A stretch of 64,000 nucleotides of DNA from Candidatus Binatia bacterium. Its GTDB lineage: Bacteria; Desulfobacterota; Binatia; Bin18. The notes beneath the pieces were generated by a model. It searched no databases and was not told the DNA's origin. It was given only the letters and a program-made list of their open reading frames with translations. How positions within the stretch are numbered: the stretch's first letter is position 1; each line of letters begins with the position of its first letter. Position numbers and translations under genes: made by a program. Location of the stretch: assembly GCA_022826945.1 (NCBI GenBank), contig JAJDTY010000078.1, positions 94,611 to 158,610 of the forward strand, given 5' to 3'. Shown piece by piece: positions 50,718 to 58,691 of this stretch.

Positions 50718-51191
50718 ATGCCTATCCTGAGTCTCTCACGCTGGACGGGTCTTGCTGCGATACTGGCGGGGCTCGTGCCCATGGTTCCAACCGCCCTGGC
50801 CGAGGAGGTGTCGCGGTTCGTCCGCCCCGAACAGGCAACGACCTACGTCGATCCGGTCACAAAGACCGAAGTAACCATCTTGATTGATCAACACCTTGGG
50901 GGGACGACAGAGCTCACGCTCGGCTACCTGGTCGTGCCGCCTGGGGTGGATGTGCCCAACCATATTCATCAGTCGACCGAGACTTTTTATATGCTGTCCG
51001 GAGAGATGGAACAAACGAGTGAGGGAAAGGTACAGACGCTTACCGCTGGTATGGCCTGTCTGGTCCCGGCGAACACGACGACGCGCCACACGGTGAAGTC
51101 CGAGGACCCGGTGCACGCGTTGGTGATTTGGACGCCTGGCGGAGAAGAGGAACGGATTACGAAGGAGTGGCAAGTAAAAGCTGCGCAATAA
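50718..51191 (+). CDS. Secreted or periplasmic cupin-domain protein
   Basis: A 157-residue single-cupin protein with a signal peptide: a hydrophobic N-terminus ending ALVPTALA-type (LVPMVPTALAEE), so cleavage is expected near residue 28. The cupin shows PNHIHQSTETFYMLSGEME, a proper metal-binding HxH-x(n)-E set, and TTRHTVKSEDPVHALV. AAAGGAGATTTCAATA precedes the ATG. The target is unknown; it may act in the periplasm. A hairpin follows its stop. Confidence 0.88.
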   Translation: MPILSLSRWTGLAAILAGLVPMVPTALAEEVSRFVRPEQATTYVDPVTKTEVTILIDQHLGGTTELTLGYLVVPPGVDVPNHIHQSTETFYMLSGEMEQTSEGKVQTLTAGMACLVPANTTTRHTVKSEDPVHALVIWTPGGEEERITKEWQVKAAQ

Positions 51192-51198
51192 GAGTGTC

Positions 51199-51230
51199 AC
51201 CCCGGCACGGTCTGAAGACCTTACCGGGGT
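51199..51230. terminator. Hairpin after the secreted cupin gene
   Basis: ACCCCGGCACGGTCT (51199-51213) is matched at 13 of 15 positions by AGACCTTACCGGGGT (51216-51230), with a minimal loop, so the inner pairs probably open. It starts 8 bp after the cupin stop. No T-run follows, so it may be a weak or Rho-assisted terminator or an mRNA-stabilising hairpin. Confidence 0.4.
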
Positions 51231-51246
51231 TCCGTATTGAGAATGG

Positions 51247-52044
51247 ATGCAACGTATGGACCAAGCACAAATACAAGCGGCGGCCCGGTTACTCTGGAAC
51301 GCCTGGCAGGCTGGCCGCAAGCTCGAACAATTACCCGATGCGTGTCGGCCGCTGACCATCGAGGATGGGTATGCGGTTCAGGACAGGCTGGCCACTTGCT
51401 CGGGGCAGTCCGTTTCGGGCTGGAAGATTGCCGCCACCAGTCAGGCCGGACAGGCGCATATTGGGGTGGACGGGCCGCTGGCGGGACGGCTCTTGGCAGG
51501 GAAGATCAGCCGGAGCCCGGCAACGCTCCCGCTCGGCGCGAATGGGATGCGTGTGGTGGAGCTTGAGTTTGCCTTCCGTCTGGCGCGCGACCTGCCACCG
51601 CGCGGCCGCGAGTACTCGATGGACGAGGTCATGGCCAGTGTGGCGAGCCTGCATCCGGCCATTGAGGTCCCCGACTCGCGATTCCTGGATTTTGGCACTG
51701 CCGGTCCAGCCCAGCTCATCGCGGACAGTGCTTGCGCCGACTTGTTCGTATGGGGAAGTGCAACTGCAGCCGACTGGCGAACGCTTGATCTCGCCGCCCA
51801 TCCCGTCTCACTCAGCCTGAACGGGGTCCGGGCGGGCGAGGGACGCGGCGCCAACGTGCTTGGCGACCCGCGTATCGCCCTCACCTGGCTGGCCAATGAA
51901 CTCACGGTCCGGGCAGACGGTCTCAAGGCCGGACAGGTCGTGACGACGGGAACGTGTATCCAGCCGACTGGTATCGCTCCGGGTGTCCGGGTGCGGGGCG
52001 ACTTTGGCATGCTCGGCAACGTCGAGGCGACGTTTACCGACTGA
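51247..52044 (+). CDS. 2-keto-4-pentenoate hydratase-like (FAH family)
   Basis: A 265-residue MhpD-type hydratase: MDQAQIQAAARLLWNAW (from 51256), IEDGYAVQDRLA, VSGWKIAATSQAGQ, RVVELEFAFRLARDL with the acidic metal ligands, and a C-terminal VVTTGTCIQPTGIAPGVRV. It adds water to 2-oxopent-4-enoate-type dienols in meta-cleavage pathways or decarboxylates related oxalocrotonates. Two ATGs (51247 and 51256) are possible, with no decisive ribosome site. Convergent with the RidA gene. Confidence 0.88.
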   Translation: MQRMDQAQIQAAARLLWNAWQAGRKLEQLPDACRPLTIEDGYAVQDRLATCSGQSVSGWKIAATSQAGQAHIGVDGPLAGRLLAGKISRSPATLPLGANGMRVVELEFAFRLARDLPPRGREYSMDEVMASVASLHPAIEVPDSRFLDFGTAGPAQLIADSACADLFVWGSATAADWRTLDLAAHPVSLSLNGVRAGEGRGANVLGDPRIALTWLANELTVRADGLKAGQVVTTGTCIQPTGIAPGVRVRGDFGMLGNVEATFTD

Positions 52045-52063
52045 GACGTGAAGGGAATTCTCT

Positions 52064-52513
52064 TTACGCATCGAGCATGGCAATGGCCTCAATCTCCAAA
52101 TGATGGTCGGCCCAGGCCACCCGCACGACTTCGACGCAGGTCGTGGAGGGGTAGGGGCTCTGAAAATACTCGCCGCCCAAATCCCGTAGCGCGGCCAACC
52201 CCTCCTCCATGTATCCGGCCTTGAAGTAGTAGCGGATCGAGACAATGTCGTCCATTGTGCCGCCCACGGTCTCGACAATATTCCGGGTGTTTTGCAGCGC
52301 CTGTCGGAGTTGGGCATGCATATCGGTGGCCACCGTTTTTCCATCCGGCGTGGTCGGCGTCTGGCCTGAGATAAACAGCCAGTTCCCCTTTTTGACGGCT
52401 TGTTCCCAGCCCGATTTTTCGGGTGGAACCCTGGGTAAACCGGGAGAGTGGTAGATATTGAAGTAGTCTTCCGGCTTCCAGACATTGTCGGGATTGATCG
52501 CTTCTTTTTTCAT
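52064..52513 (-). CDS. RidA (YjgF/YER057c) family protein
   Basis: A 149-residue RidA-like trimeric protein: GNWLFISGQTPTTPDGKTV, MHAQLRQALQNTRNIVETVGG, SIRYYFKAGYM, SPYPSTTCVEVVRVAWADHHLEIEA (the last block as overlapping segments). The VV-R position before WADH retains the reactive arginine, so enamine deaminase activity is plausible. AAGGAGGTGCGCGC is a near-perfect ribosome site for the ATG at 52513. An N-terminal extension of about 25 residues is longer than in canonical RidA. Confidence 0.9.
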   Translation of the reverse strand: MKKEAINPDNVWKPEDYFNIYHSPGLPRVPPEKSGWEQAVKKGNWLFISGQTPTTPDGKTVATDMHAQLRQALQNTRNIVETVGGTMDDIVSIRYYFKAGYMEEGLAALRDLGGEYFQSPYPSTTCVEVVRVAWADHHLEIEAIAMLDA

Positions 52514-52704
52514 GCGCGCACCTCCTTCTTTTGCTCTCCCTATTTCAGACAGAGCGGGGCTGAGTGAACAATTGCCGGACACAGGATAATGCAAGCCCGC
52601 ACGGGATTGCAAAGCCGGACAGAACTGCATGTTGTGCCAGCGTTGCCTTGCCCACCTCTCATGGTTTATCTACGCAGGAGATCGAGTCAACGAGGAACAC
52701 GTCA

Positions 52705-53043
52705 ATGAAAAGGGAGCCGATCAAGAATCCGGGTCCTCTATTGGAAGTCGAGCGCTTGGTTTACCACGCCGAGCGACCAGGGTTTCGGATTACCGAACTA
52801 CAGCTCAGCGCACGCCAGAAAGTCCCCTGGCACTGCCACACCGCTGTCCAGGATACCTTCTATGTTCTTCAGGGTAGCCTGCGTCTATTCATGCGGGACC
52901 CCAAAGAAGACGTTCGCCTGGAACCTGGCGAGACATACGCCGTGGTCCCACGCCGTCCCCACCTGGTGACGAACGCCGGGGAGGAGTCGGTCGTGTTTCT
53001 GGTTTTGCAGGCCGGCGAATACGATTTTATACCGCTGACCTGA
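52705..53043 (+). CDS. Small cupin-domain protein
   Basis: A 112-residue single cupin: VPWHCHTAVQDTFYVLQGSL holds the HxH and glutamine/acid set, and PRRPHLVTNAG the last histidine. The site CGAGGAACACG precedes the ATG at 52705. It resembles small quercetinase-like or regulatory cupins. Its 3' end lies 4 bp from the convergent LLM gene. Substrate unknown. Confidence 0.87.
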   Translation: MKREPIKNPGPLLEVERLVYHAERPGFRITELQLSARQKVPWHCHTAVQDTFYVLQGSLRLFMRDPKEDVRLEPGETYAVVPRRPHLVTNAGEESVVFLVLQAGEYDFIPLT

Positions 53044-53046
53044 CGC

Positions 53047-54057
53047 TCAGCTCGGCTCGACCCCGGCAAGGACGGGCATCACATGGTTTGCCAACTCGTC
53101 TAAGCGGCGGATCCGTCCCCCAGACAGGAGAGCAAACGTGATCCGGTCAATATCAAGTCGGGCCAACTCGCTCAGTCGATCGATACACGTGCGTCTATTG
53201 CCCGCAATAGCGACAGACTGCACGAATTCATCACTCACGATTTCCTTGTGACCGGCTCGTAGGGACAAGTGCTCAACCAACTGGTAGTGCTGCGTTGCGC
53301 GCTCAAAATCCGGCCGAAAGCGCTCCCAGGTCGGGGGGAGATGTTTCCAGGTAGAGAAGGTTGCCGCCTGACTGGTGGCCCAGGCACGGACATCATTGCG
53401 GGCCAGGTTTTCGTCCTCGTTGACGCTCATCGTTACAAACAGGTCGACGGTGAGTTCGCTCCGCTTTCGACCTGCCTTCTCCAAGCCTTCATACAGAGCG
53501 TTGAGCTGCCAGTTGCAAAAGTCAGCCTCGGCGGCCCCCATGAGGATGAGCCCGTCGCAGGTTTCACCGCACAAACGGAGCATGCGCGGCTGGGCCGCCG
53601 CCAGGTAGATCGGGAGCTGACGATGAGCAGTCGCGAGTTGAACGCGCGTCCCGTACAGGGCGACCTCCTCGCCGGTAAACATCTGGCGGAATGCGCTTAT
53701 CCCGGCGCGAACCTCGTTGACCGTAGACGGTTTGCGGCCAGCCCCCTGTACGGCCGACCAGCCCACGCCCAGCCCCAACAGGGCGCGCTCCTCCGAAAGC
53801 TCATCCAGCGCGGTGATAGCGTTGGCCGTGACCGTTGGGTGCCGGGTGATCACATTCGTCACCGCCGGACCGATGGCGATCTTTTCGGTAGCCAGAGCGG
53901 CCAGAGCCATGCCCGTATAGACATCCTTCAGACCGAGCTGAAAATCGATGAACCACAGGGCCTCAAACCCCCGCGCTTCGATTGCTTTGGCTGTCTCCCC
54001 GACCTTGACGAGCGGCTCGCGGGGACTGATGCCCATAGAAATACCGAAACGATTCAT
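53047..54057 (-). CDS. LLM-class flavin-dependent oxidoreductase
   Basis: A 336-residue luciferase-like protein starting MNRFGISMGISPREPLVKVG. It has FEALWFIDFQLGLKDVYTGMALAALATEKIAIG (motif split across strand 2-3), ALLGLGVGWSAVQ and LPIYLAAAQPRMLRLCGETCDG. These match the methylene-H4MPT-reductase-like branch and resemble the protein at 16022-17074. AAGGGCCCCTCG precedes the ATG. Flavin or F420 use cannot be decided. Confidence 0.9.
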   Translation of the reverse strand: MNRFGISMGISPREPLVKVGETAKAIEARGFEALWFIDFQLGLKDVYTGMALAALATEKIAIGPAVTNVITRHPTVTANAITALDELSEERALLGLGVGWSAVQGAGRKPSTVNEVRAGISAFRQMFTGEEVALYGTRVQLATAHRQLPIYLAAAQPRMLRLCGETCDGLILMGAAEADFCNWQLNALYEGLEKAGRKRSELTVDLFVTMSVNEDENLARNDVRAWATSQAATFSTWKHLPPTWERFRPDFERATQHYQLVEHLSLRAGHKEIVSDEFVQSVAIAGNRRTCIDRLSELARLDIDRITFALLSGGRIRRLDELANHVMPVLAGVEPS

Positions 54058-54228
54058 CGAGGGGCCCTTCTGCCCGACCCCTAGCACCATTCCTCCTGTA
54101 CTGGCAACAAGGTGGTGCTCGCCGCATGGGAGGGGATTGTCACTCAGACGAGTCGAACTCCCTCAAGTCTCGCTCTTGAATCCGGTGTTCTCTTCATGAA
54201 AGAGAGTGGGGAGAAAGAGAGGTGCGGT

Positions 54229-54723
54229 ATGGAACAGACCTGGATCGAGAAACTCGCCATCCAAGAGCTGTGTGCTCGCTATGCCCATGCGATAGACAAC
54301 CTGGAGCCGGAAGTCTGGGTGCAGTGCTTCACCCCCGACGGAGGTTTTCAGGTCGCAACCTGGGTGGTGCGCGGCCATGCTGCGCTGCGCGAGTATGCGC
54401 AGGTGCATGTGCGGGAAATTCGCTGTCGGCACATGACCAGCAATTTACTGTATGAGGTCAACGGGAATGAAGCGACCGGACAGGTCAGCGTCCTGGCCAC
54501 GCTGGCGACCCCAGGGGGGTATAAGATCTTTGGCCAGGGGCGCTACGTGGACCGTTTGGTGAAGCAGGACGGGCAGTGGCGCATTGCGCACCGCCATGTG
54601 GACGTTGACCCGCTCGCTGCGGACCCGGACAGGATTATGATGTGCGCCGACCCCGAGGTGGCGGCGCTGACCCAGCCGTTGATAGATACGGCCCAGCGGC
54701 TCGCCGAACAGGTCGAAGGCTAG
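54229..54723 (+). CDS. SnoaL-like protein
   Basis: A 164-residue SnoaL_4-type protein: WIEKLAIQELCARYAHAIDN, CFTPDGGFQVATWVVRGHAALREY, GQGRYVDRLVKQDGQWRIAHRHVDVDP. It shares fold and motif order with 34755-35213. The histidines and acidic residues typical of ring hydroxylase or dehydratase relatives are present. A GAGAGGTGCGGT site precedes the ATG. Convergent with the downstream metal-dependent hydrolase gene. Confidence 0.88.
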   Translation: MEQTWIEKLAIQELCARYAHAIDNLEPEVWVQCFTPDGGFQVATWVVRGHAALREYAQVHVREIRCRHMTSNLLYEVNGNEATGQVSVLATLATPGGYKIFGQGRYVDRLVKQDGQWRIAHRHVDVDPLAADPDRIMMCADPEVAALTQPLIDTAQRLAEQVEG

Positions 54724-54742
54724 TCGCGGATAAACCGTCTCG

Positions 54743-55969
54743 TCACAACGAGTTCTTGTAGATCGTACCGGCCTTCATAACCAGCCGCAGTCCGCCGCTC
54801 TCGGGTTGTAAGACACCGAGGTCTTCAAGCGGATTGCCATCAAACACCACCAGGTCGGCGTGCGCTCCCGGAGCGACTGTCCCGAGTTTACCCGACTGGT
54901 TCAGGATTTCGGCGTTGATCGTCGTGGCCGAGCGCAGGATATCGATGGGGCTGAGGACTTCCCGCCGAATCAGGAACTCGCGGCACTGCTGGGCGTGTAG
55001 GGGCCCCAGCAGATCGGTTCCGTAGCCCAGCTTGATCCCGACCGCCTGACACAGCTCAAGAGAAGTCAGTCCTGCGGTCTGAATTTCCTTCAGCTTGACG
55101 ATATTACCCTCGGGCAGGCCCAACTCCTTGCCCAGCTCCCCGAGGGTTTCATACGTCACCAGGGTGGGGACGACATAAGCCCCATGCTGGGCGACCAATT
55201 CCGCGGTTGGCTGGTCAATCAGGTTGGCGTGCTCGATTGAGCGCACCCCTAGCTTGACAACACGGGCAATGGCCTCCGCGGTGTAGGCGTGGGCCATGAC
55301 ATAGGTACGCCGCGAGGCGGCCTCCTCGACTGCGGCGCGGATTTCCTCGTCCGAGTATTGCAACATCCACACCGGGTCGGTCGGTGAAGAGAGGCCGCCC
55401 GTGGCCATGATTTTGATCTGATGCGCCCCTTTGCGCAGCTCTTCCCGAGCCGCTCGACGGACCGCGTCCACCCCGTCGGCCACCTGTGACAGAGAGCCCT
55501 GAAACCCGCAGGCGCACGGCTCAAAATGTTTGACCGGCCGCGTATCGCCATGACCACCGGTCTGGCTCAAAGCCCGGCCTGAGAAAAACAGACGAGGCCC
55601 TTTGATCAAGCCCTGCTCAATTGCAGCGGCCAGACCGAAGTCGGCTCCGGCCGCATCCCGTACGCTTGTAAAGCCACGCTGTAGCGCGTCTTCCAGCAGC
55701 GTGCGGGCGTGTTGGCTCAGAAGCGACATGGGCCAATCGTCCAGGCTGGGAAGATTGACGCGGGCGGCATAGGCATGAAAGTGGGCGTCGATCAGACCGG
55801 GCATGAGAAAACGACCGCCCAGACGGATTTCCTGGGCACTGGCGGTCTTGAGCGGACGCGCGGAGACCTCCTTGATTTCACCGTCTTCGATCAGGACGTC
55901 CGCCCCGTCAAGCAACTCGGGACTGTGGCCGTCGAAAACGACACCGTCGCGTAAGACTATCGTGCCCAT
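54743..55969 (-). CDS. Metal-dependent amidohydrolase (imidazolonepropionase/prolidase-like)
   Basis: A 408-residue amidohydrolase of the imidazolonepropionase or Xaa-Pro-dipeptidase-like branch. Ligands are in LIDAHFHAYA (HxH), the lysine in HQIKIMATGG, and histidines in YVMAHAYTAEA and RSIEHANLID; a late aspartate sits in LGYGTDLLGP. The C-terminal GAHADLVVFDGNPLEDL is typical. GGAGGCAGCC precedes the ATG. The family degrades cyclic or aryl amides and dipeptides. Co-oriented with the UbiE-like methyltransferase gene 12 bp away. Confidence 0.92.
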   Translation of the reverse strand: MGTIVLRDGVVFDGHSPELLDGADVLIEDGEIKEVSARPLKTASAQEIRLGGRFLMPGLIDAHFHAYAARVNLPSLDDWPMSLLSQHARTLLEDALQRGFTSVRDAAGADFGLAAAIEQGLIKGPRLFFSGRALSQTGGHGDTRPVKHFEPCACGFQGSLSQVADGVDAVRRAAREELRKGAHQIKIMATGGLSSPTDPVWMLQYSDEEIRAAVEEAASRRTYVMAHAYTAEAIARVVKLGVRSIEHANLIDQPTAELVAQHGAYVVPTLVTYETLGELGKELGLPEGNIVKLKEIQTAGLTSLELCQAVGIKLGYGTDLLGPLHAQQCREFLIRREVLSPIDILRSATTINAEILNQSGKLGTVAPGAHADLVVFDGNPLEDLGVLQPESGGLRLVMKAGTIYKNSL

Positions 55970-55981
55970 GGCTGCCTCCAG

Positions 55982-56749
55982 CTAGCCGCTCTGACGGGTC
56001 GCCTCAAACAGCGCTCCGTACAGGGCAAAATCGTAATTGTCCTGAATCGCGAAAGCCGTTCGGATCTCCTCAGGCGCGCTGTCGTACAAGTGCTGCACCA
56101 TGGCGACTCGTGCCGGCGGAGTCGCCATCCGTGCCGTCCAGGCCTGAAAGTCCAGCGGCAGGCGCCAGGTGGAAACGATATGTGACTGAAACCCGCTGCG
56201 TTCAAACATGGCCTGCCACTGGGCAACCGTGTGGTCCCGGACGTGCGAGGCGTCCCGCAGGAGTTCGAACGTTTGTAAAAAGGTGTCGTAGGCCGGCTCT
56301 TCAGGCGAAATAGTATCGCTCAGGATAAACCGTCCACCGGGCTTCAGCACGCGGTGGCACTCCTGGAGCGCCGTCAGGGGGTTCGGCCAGTGATGGGCGC
56401 TATAGCGGGAGACCACAAGGTCAAAGCTGTTGTCGGCGAACGGAATCTGTTCGACATCGCCCTGGCGCGTTTCGATATGAGAGAATCCGCGTTCGGCGGC
56501 CAACTGCTCAACCTGCTCCAGCATATGCGGGGTGAGGTCGAGAGCAACGACCCGGCGGCTGTACGGCGCGATGGCCACCGAGGTATGGCCCGCTCCACAG
56601 CCCGCATCCAGGGCGTCCGGCGGTTCCTGCTGTTGTACCAACTCGGCGATCTGGACCAAATCCTGGCCCGTGGCATGGACCTGACTTGTCTTGTATTGCG
56701 CGGCTGCCGGACCGAATTGGTCGTGTATGGATTGCTTGATGTCGCTCAC
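55982..56749 (-). CDS. SAM-dependent methyltransferase, UbiE-like
   Basis: A 255-residue class I methyltransferase: motif I ALDAGCGAGHTSVAIAPYS, acidic ALDLTPHMLEQVEQLA, QGDVEQIPFADNSFDLVVSRYSAHH, and HRVLKPGGRFILSD. This is the Methyltransf_11/UbiE pattern, acting on a quinone, lipid or small molecule. The frame is open to an ATG at 56833, but GGAGAAAAACA before the GTG at 56749 is the better start. A longer N-terminus would overlap the upstream nitrilase gene. Confidence 0.9.
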   Translation of the reverse strand: MSDIKQSIHDQFGPAAAQYKTSQVHATGQDLVQIAELVQQQEPPDALDAGCGAGHTSVAIAPYSRRVVALDLTPHMLEQVEQLAAERGFSHIETRQGDVEQIPFADNSFDLVVSRYSAHHWPNPLTALQECHRVLKPGGRFILSDTISPEEPAYDTFLQTFELLRDASHVRDHTVAQWQAMFERSGFQSHIVSTWRLPLDFQAWTARMATPPARVAMVQHLYDSAPEEIRTAFAIQDNYDFALYGALFEATRQSG

Positions 56750-56774
56750 TGTTTTTCTCCAAGTACGGTCCGCC

Positions 56775-57503
56775 TTATAGTGCTTTTTCAATGAGTTCTT
56801 GTGTGTCTGGATCGTAAATGAGAATTCCCTCATGGGTGTCGTCGAGTTGGCCTATCAAGATGCCCTTCTCATTCCAAATGGACGTCTTCCCTGCACATTC
56901 ATCCCCATCCGCAGGGCCAATGCAATTCGCCATGAAGACGGGTATAGCATAGAGCCTGGCAATATCCCCTAATCTGTTGATGGCTTTGGCCACCCCATCT
57001 GCAGATTTGGCCACACTGGCAATATAAATGTCTGCATCACTTTTCACCGCCCGCTCTGCATGTTCGAGCACTGATAATTCATAACAAATCGCAAGTGCTA
57101 GGTTGGTCTGGTTCACGCTTACGCTTGGAAAACCGTGTCCTTTGACAAAAACCTCGTCTTCATCAGGGTGCAAATACTGCTTGGAATAGGTTCGTCGTGC
57201 TTGGTGCGGCTGAAACAACACCAGACTGATGCAGATACCCGTCTTGGTTTTTGTTGGAACGCCCACACCAATCGTGATCTGCTCGGTATTGCTGATGGTT
57301 TGGAAATCGTCAAACCTCTTATCGTCCGTATGCGTCGCTAATGCTTTTGCAAGGGCCGGTTCGTATCCCGTTAAGGAGAGTTCCGGGAAAATCACGGTAT
57401 CGACGCCATAGGAACCAGCCAGGGCGATGAAGTTTTTGTGATGCTCAATATTTCGTTGAATGTCTCCCATGGTTGGTCGTGTCTGAGCTACACATATTTT
57501 CAT
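56775..57503 (-). CDS. Carbon-nitrogen hydrolase (nitrilase superfamily)
   Basis: A 242-residue nitrilase-fold amidase with an intact triad: Glu41 (FPELSLTGYE), Lys108 (YSKQYLHPDED) and Cys140 (AICYELSVLEH). It is compact, closer to omega-amidase or N-carbamoylputrescine-amidase-sized members than to aryl nitrilases. AGGGGGGCAAG supports the ATG at 57503. Its coding sequence is AT-richer than the flanking LLM and methyltransferase genes, which hints at separate acquisition. Of three nitrilase-family genes in the window, only that at 18166 lacks the cysteine. Confidence 0.9.
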   Translation of the reverse strand: MKICVAQTRPTMGDIQRNIEHHKNFIALAGSYGVDTVIFPELSLTGYEPALAKALATHTDDKRFDDFQTISNTEQITIGVGVPTKTKTGICISLVLFQPHQARRTYSKQYLHPDEDEVFVKGHGFPSVSVNQTNLALAICYELSVLEHAERAVKSDADIYIASVAKSADGVAKAINRLGDIARLYAIPVFMANCIGPADGDECAGKTSIWNEKGILIGQLDDTHEGILIYDPDTQELIEKAL

Positions 57504-57521
57504 CTTGCCCCCCTTCACGAC

Positions 57522-58502
57522 TCACGACACAAACTCGGGCATCACCTCGTTCACAAACAGTTCATGAGACTCAGGGGAGACCGGAATAACGATCGTGTAG
57601 GTAATGCCCATCTCCTCAATACGGGTGTGGATATCTCGTTTGACTCTGTCTGGCGTACCCATCAATGTCAGGGGCGACCGGAGCGCTGCATCAGTATCGG
57701 GGAAGCCGAGAAAGGTTGCGGTTTGGGCGAGCGCCGCGTCGGTGGGGTCTCGGGTGAGGTGGAGTACCATTAAAGAACCCAGCTCTATCTCCTTTGGATC
57801 GCGTCCGCATTCTTCCATATAGCCGTGCAGCATGCCAATCCGTTTTTTCAGATAGGGCGTGTCGAACTTCAAGGTCATAGCCGGATCGTTCGGATAATCC
57901 TTGCCATTAAAGACCGGCGGGTTGATATTCAGAATATCGGCTTCGGCGGCGGCGATCTTGAGCAGACCGCTGCCCGAGCCACCAAGCATCAACGGCGGAT
58001 GAGGTTTCTGGACGGGCCGGGGATTGTTGTAGGCTTTGTCAATCGAGAAATGTTTGCCCTGAAAGCTCGGTTCCTCCTGCGTGAACATCGCCTTGAGCAC
58101 CTGAACGGCTTCCGCGAGTTGATCCAATCGTTCCCGATTCGAGAGATAGGGATAGCCGTGCGCATGGTATTCATCCGGCTTCCAGCCCGCGCCTAACCCG
58201 AGCGTCAAACGGTCGTTGCTGACGTTGTCGAGAGTAGATGCAATTTTGGCCAACATCGGCGGCGGGCGAAACGAGGCGGACGTCACACACGGCGCGAGGC
58301 GGATACGCTCGGTCACCGCGGCAATCGCCGTCAGCGTCGTATAGCACTCAAACATGGGTGTCTGGGGATCTCCAAGCGGAGTAAAGAAGTGATCGATTAT
58401 CGACACTGAGTAAAAACCCTCGCTCTCCGCCCGCAAGGCTGCCTGCTTGGCAGCGGCAAAGTCGTCCGCAGGTAGAAGTAATCCAAACTTGGGGTCGTGC
58501 AC
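57522..58502 (-). CDS. LLM-class flavin-dependent oxidoreductase (GTG start)
   Basis: A 326-residue luciferase-like protein: FGLLLPADDFAAAKQAALRA, FYSVSIIDHFFTP, RIRLAPCVTSASFRPPPMLAKIASTLDNVS, LTLGLGAGWKPDEYHAHGYPY and PPLMLGGSGSGLLKIAA. This matches the F420-dependent LLM branch (TIGR03560-like). The start is a GTG at 58502 with GGAAGGAGCGACTG upstream; no ATG is near. A nitrilase gene lies 18 bp downstream on the same strand. Substrate unknown. Confidence 0.9.
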   Translation of the reverse strand: MHDPKFGLLLPADDFAAAKQAALRAESEGFYSVSIIDHFFTPLGDPQTPMFECYTTLTAIAAVTERIRLAPCVTSASFRPPPMLAKIASTLDNVSNDRLTLGLGAGWKPDEYHAHGYPYLSNRERLDQLAEAVQVLKAMFTQEEPSFQGKHFSIDKAYNNPRPVQKPHPPLMLGGSGSGLLKIAAAEADILNINPPVFNGKDYPNDPAMTLKFDTPYLKKRIGMLHGYMEECGRDPKEIELGSLMVLHLTRDPTDAALAQTATFLGFPDTDAALRSPLTLMGTPDRVKRDIHTRIEEMGITYTIVIPVSPESHELFVNEVMPEFVS

Positions 58503-58691
58503 CAGTCGCTCCTTCCAATATTACCCGACAGTTTTTGAGGGGCAGGGATTCAATTATGCCCCGCATAATGTACTGGACGGGGGCCTAACGATAAATACCG
58601 GCAGGGGGCTGTCCGGTTATCGGGGTGGGCAACGAACTGCATTCGGTGTGATTCCGAATGAGGCGTTCCCCGAGGCGGCTTTACGAAATCG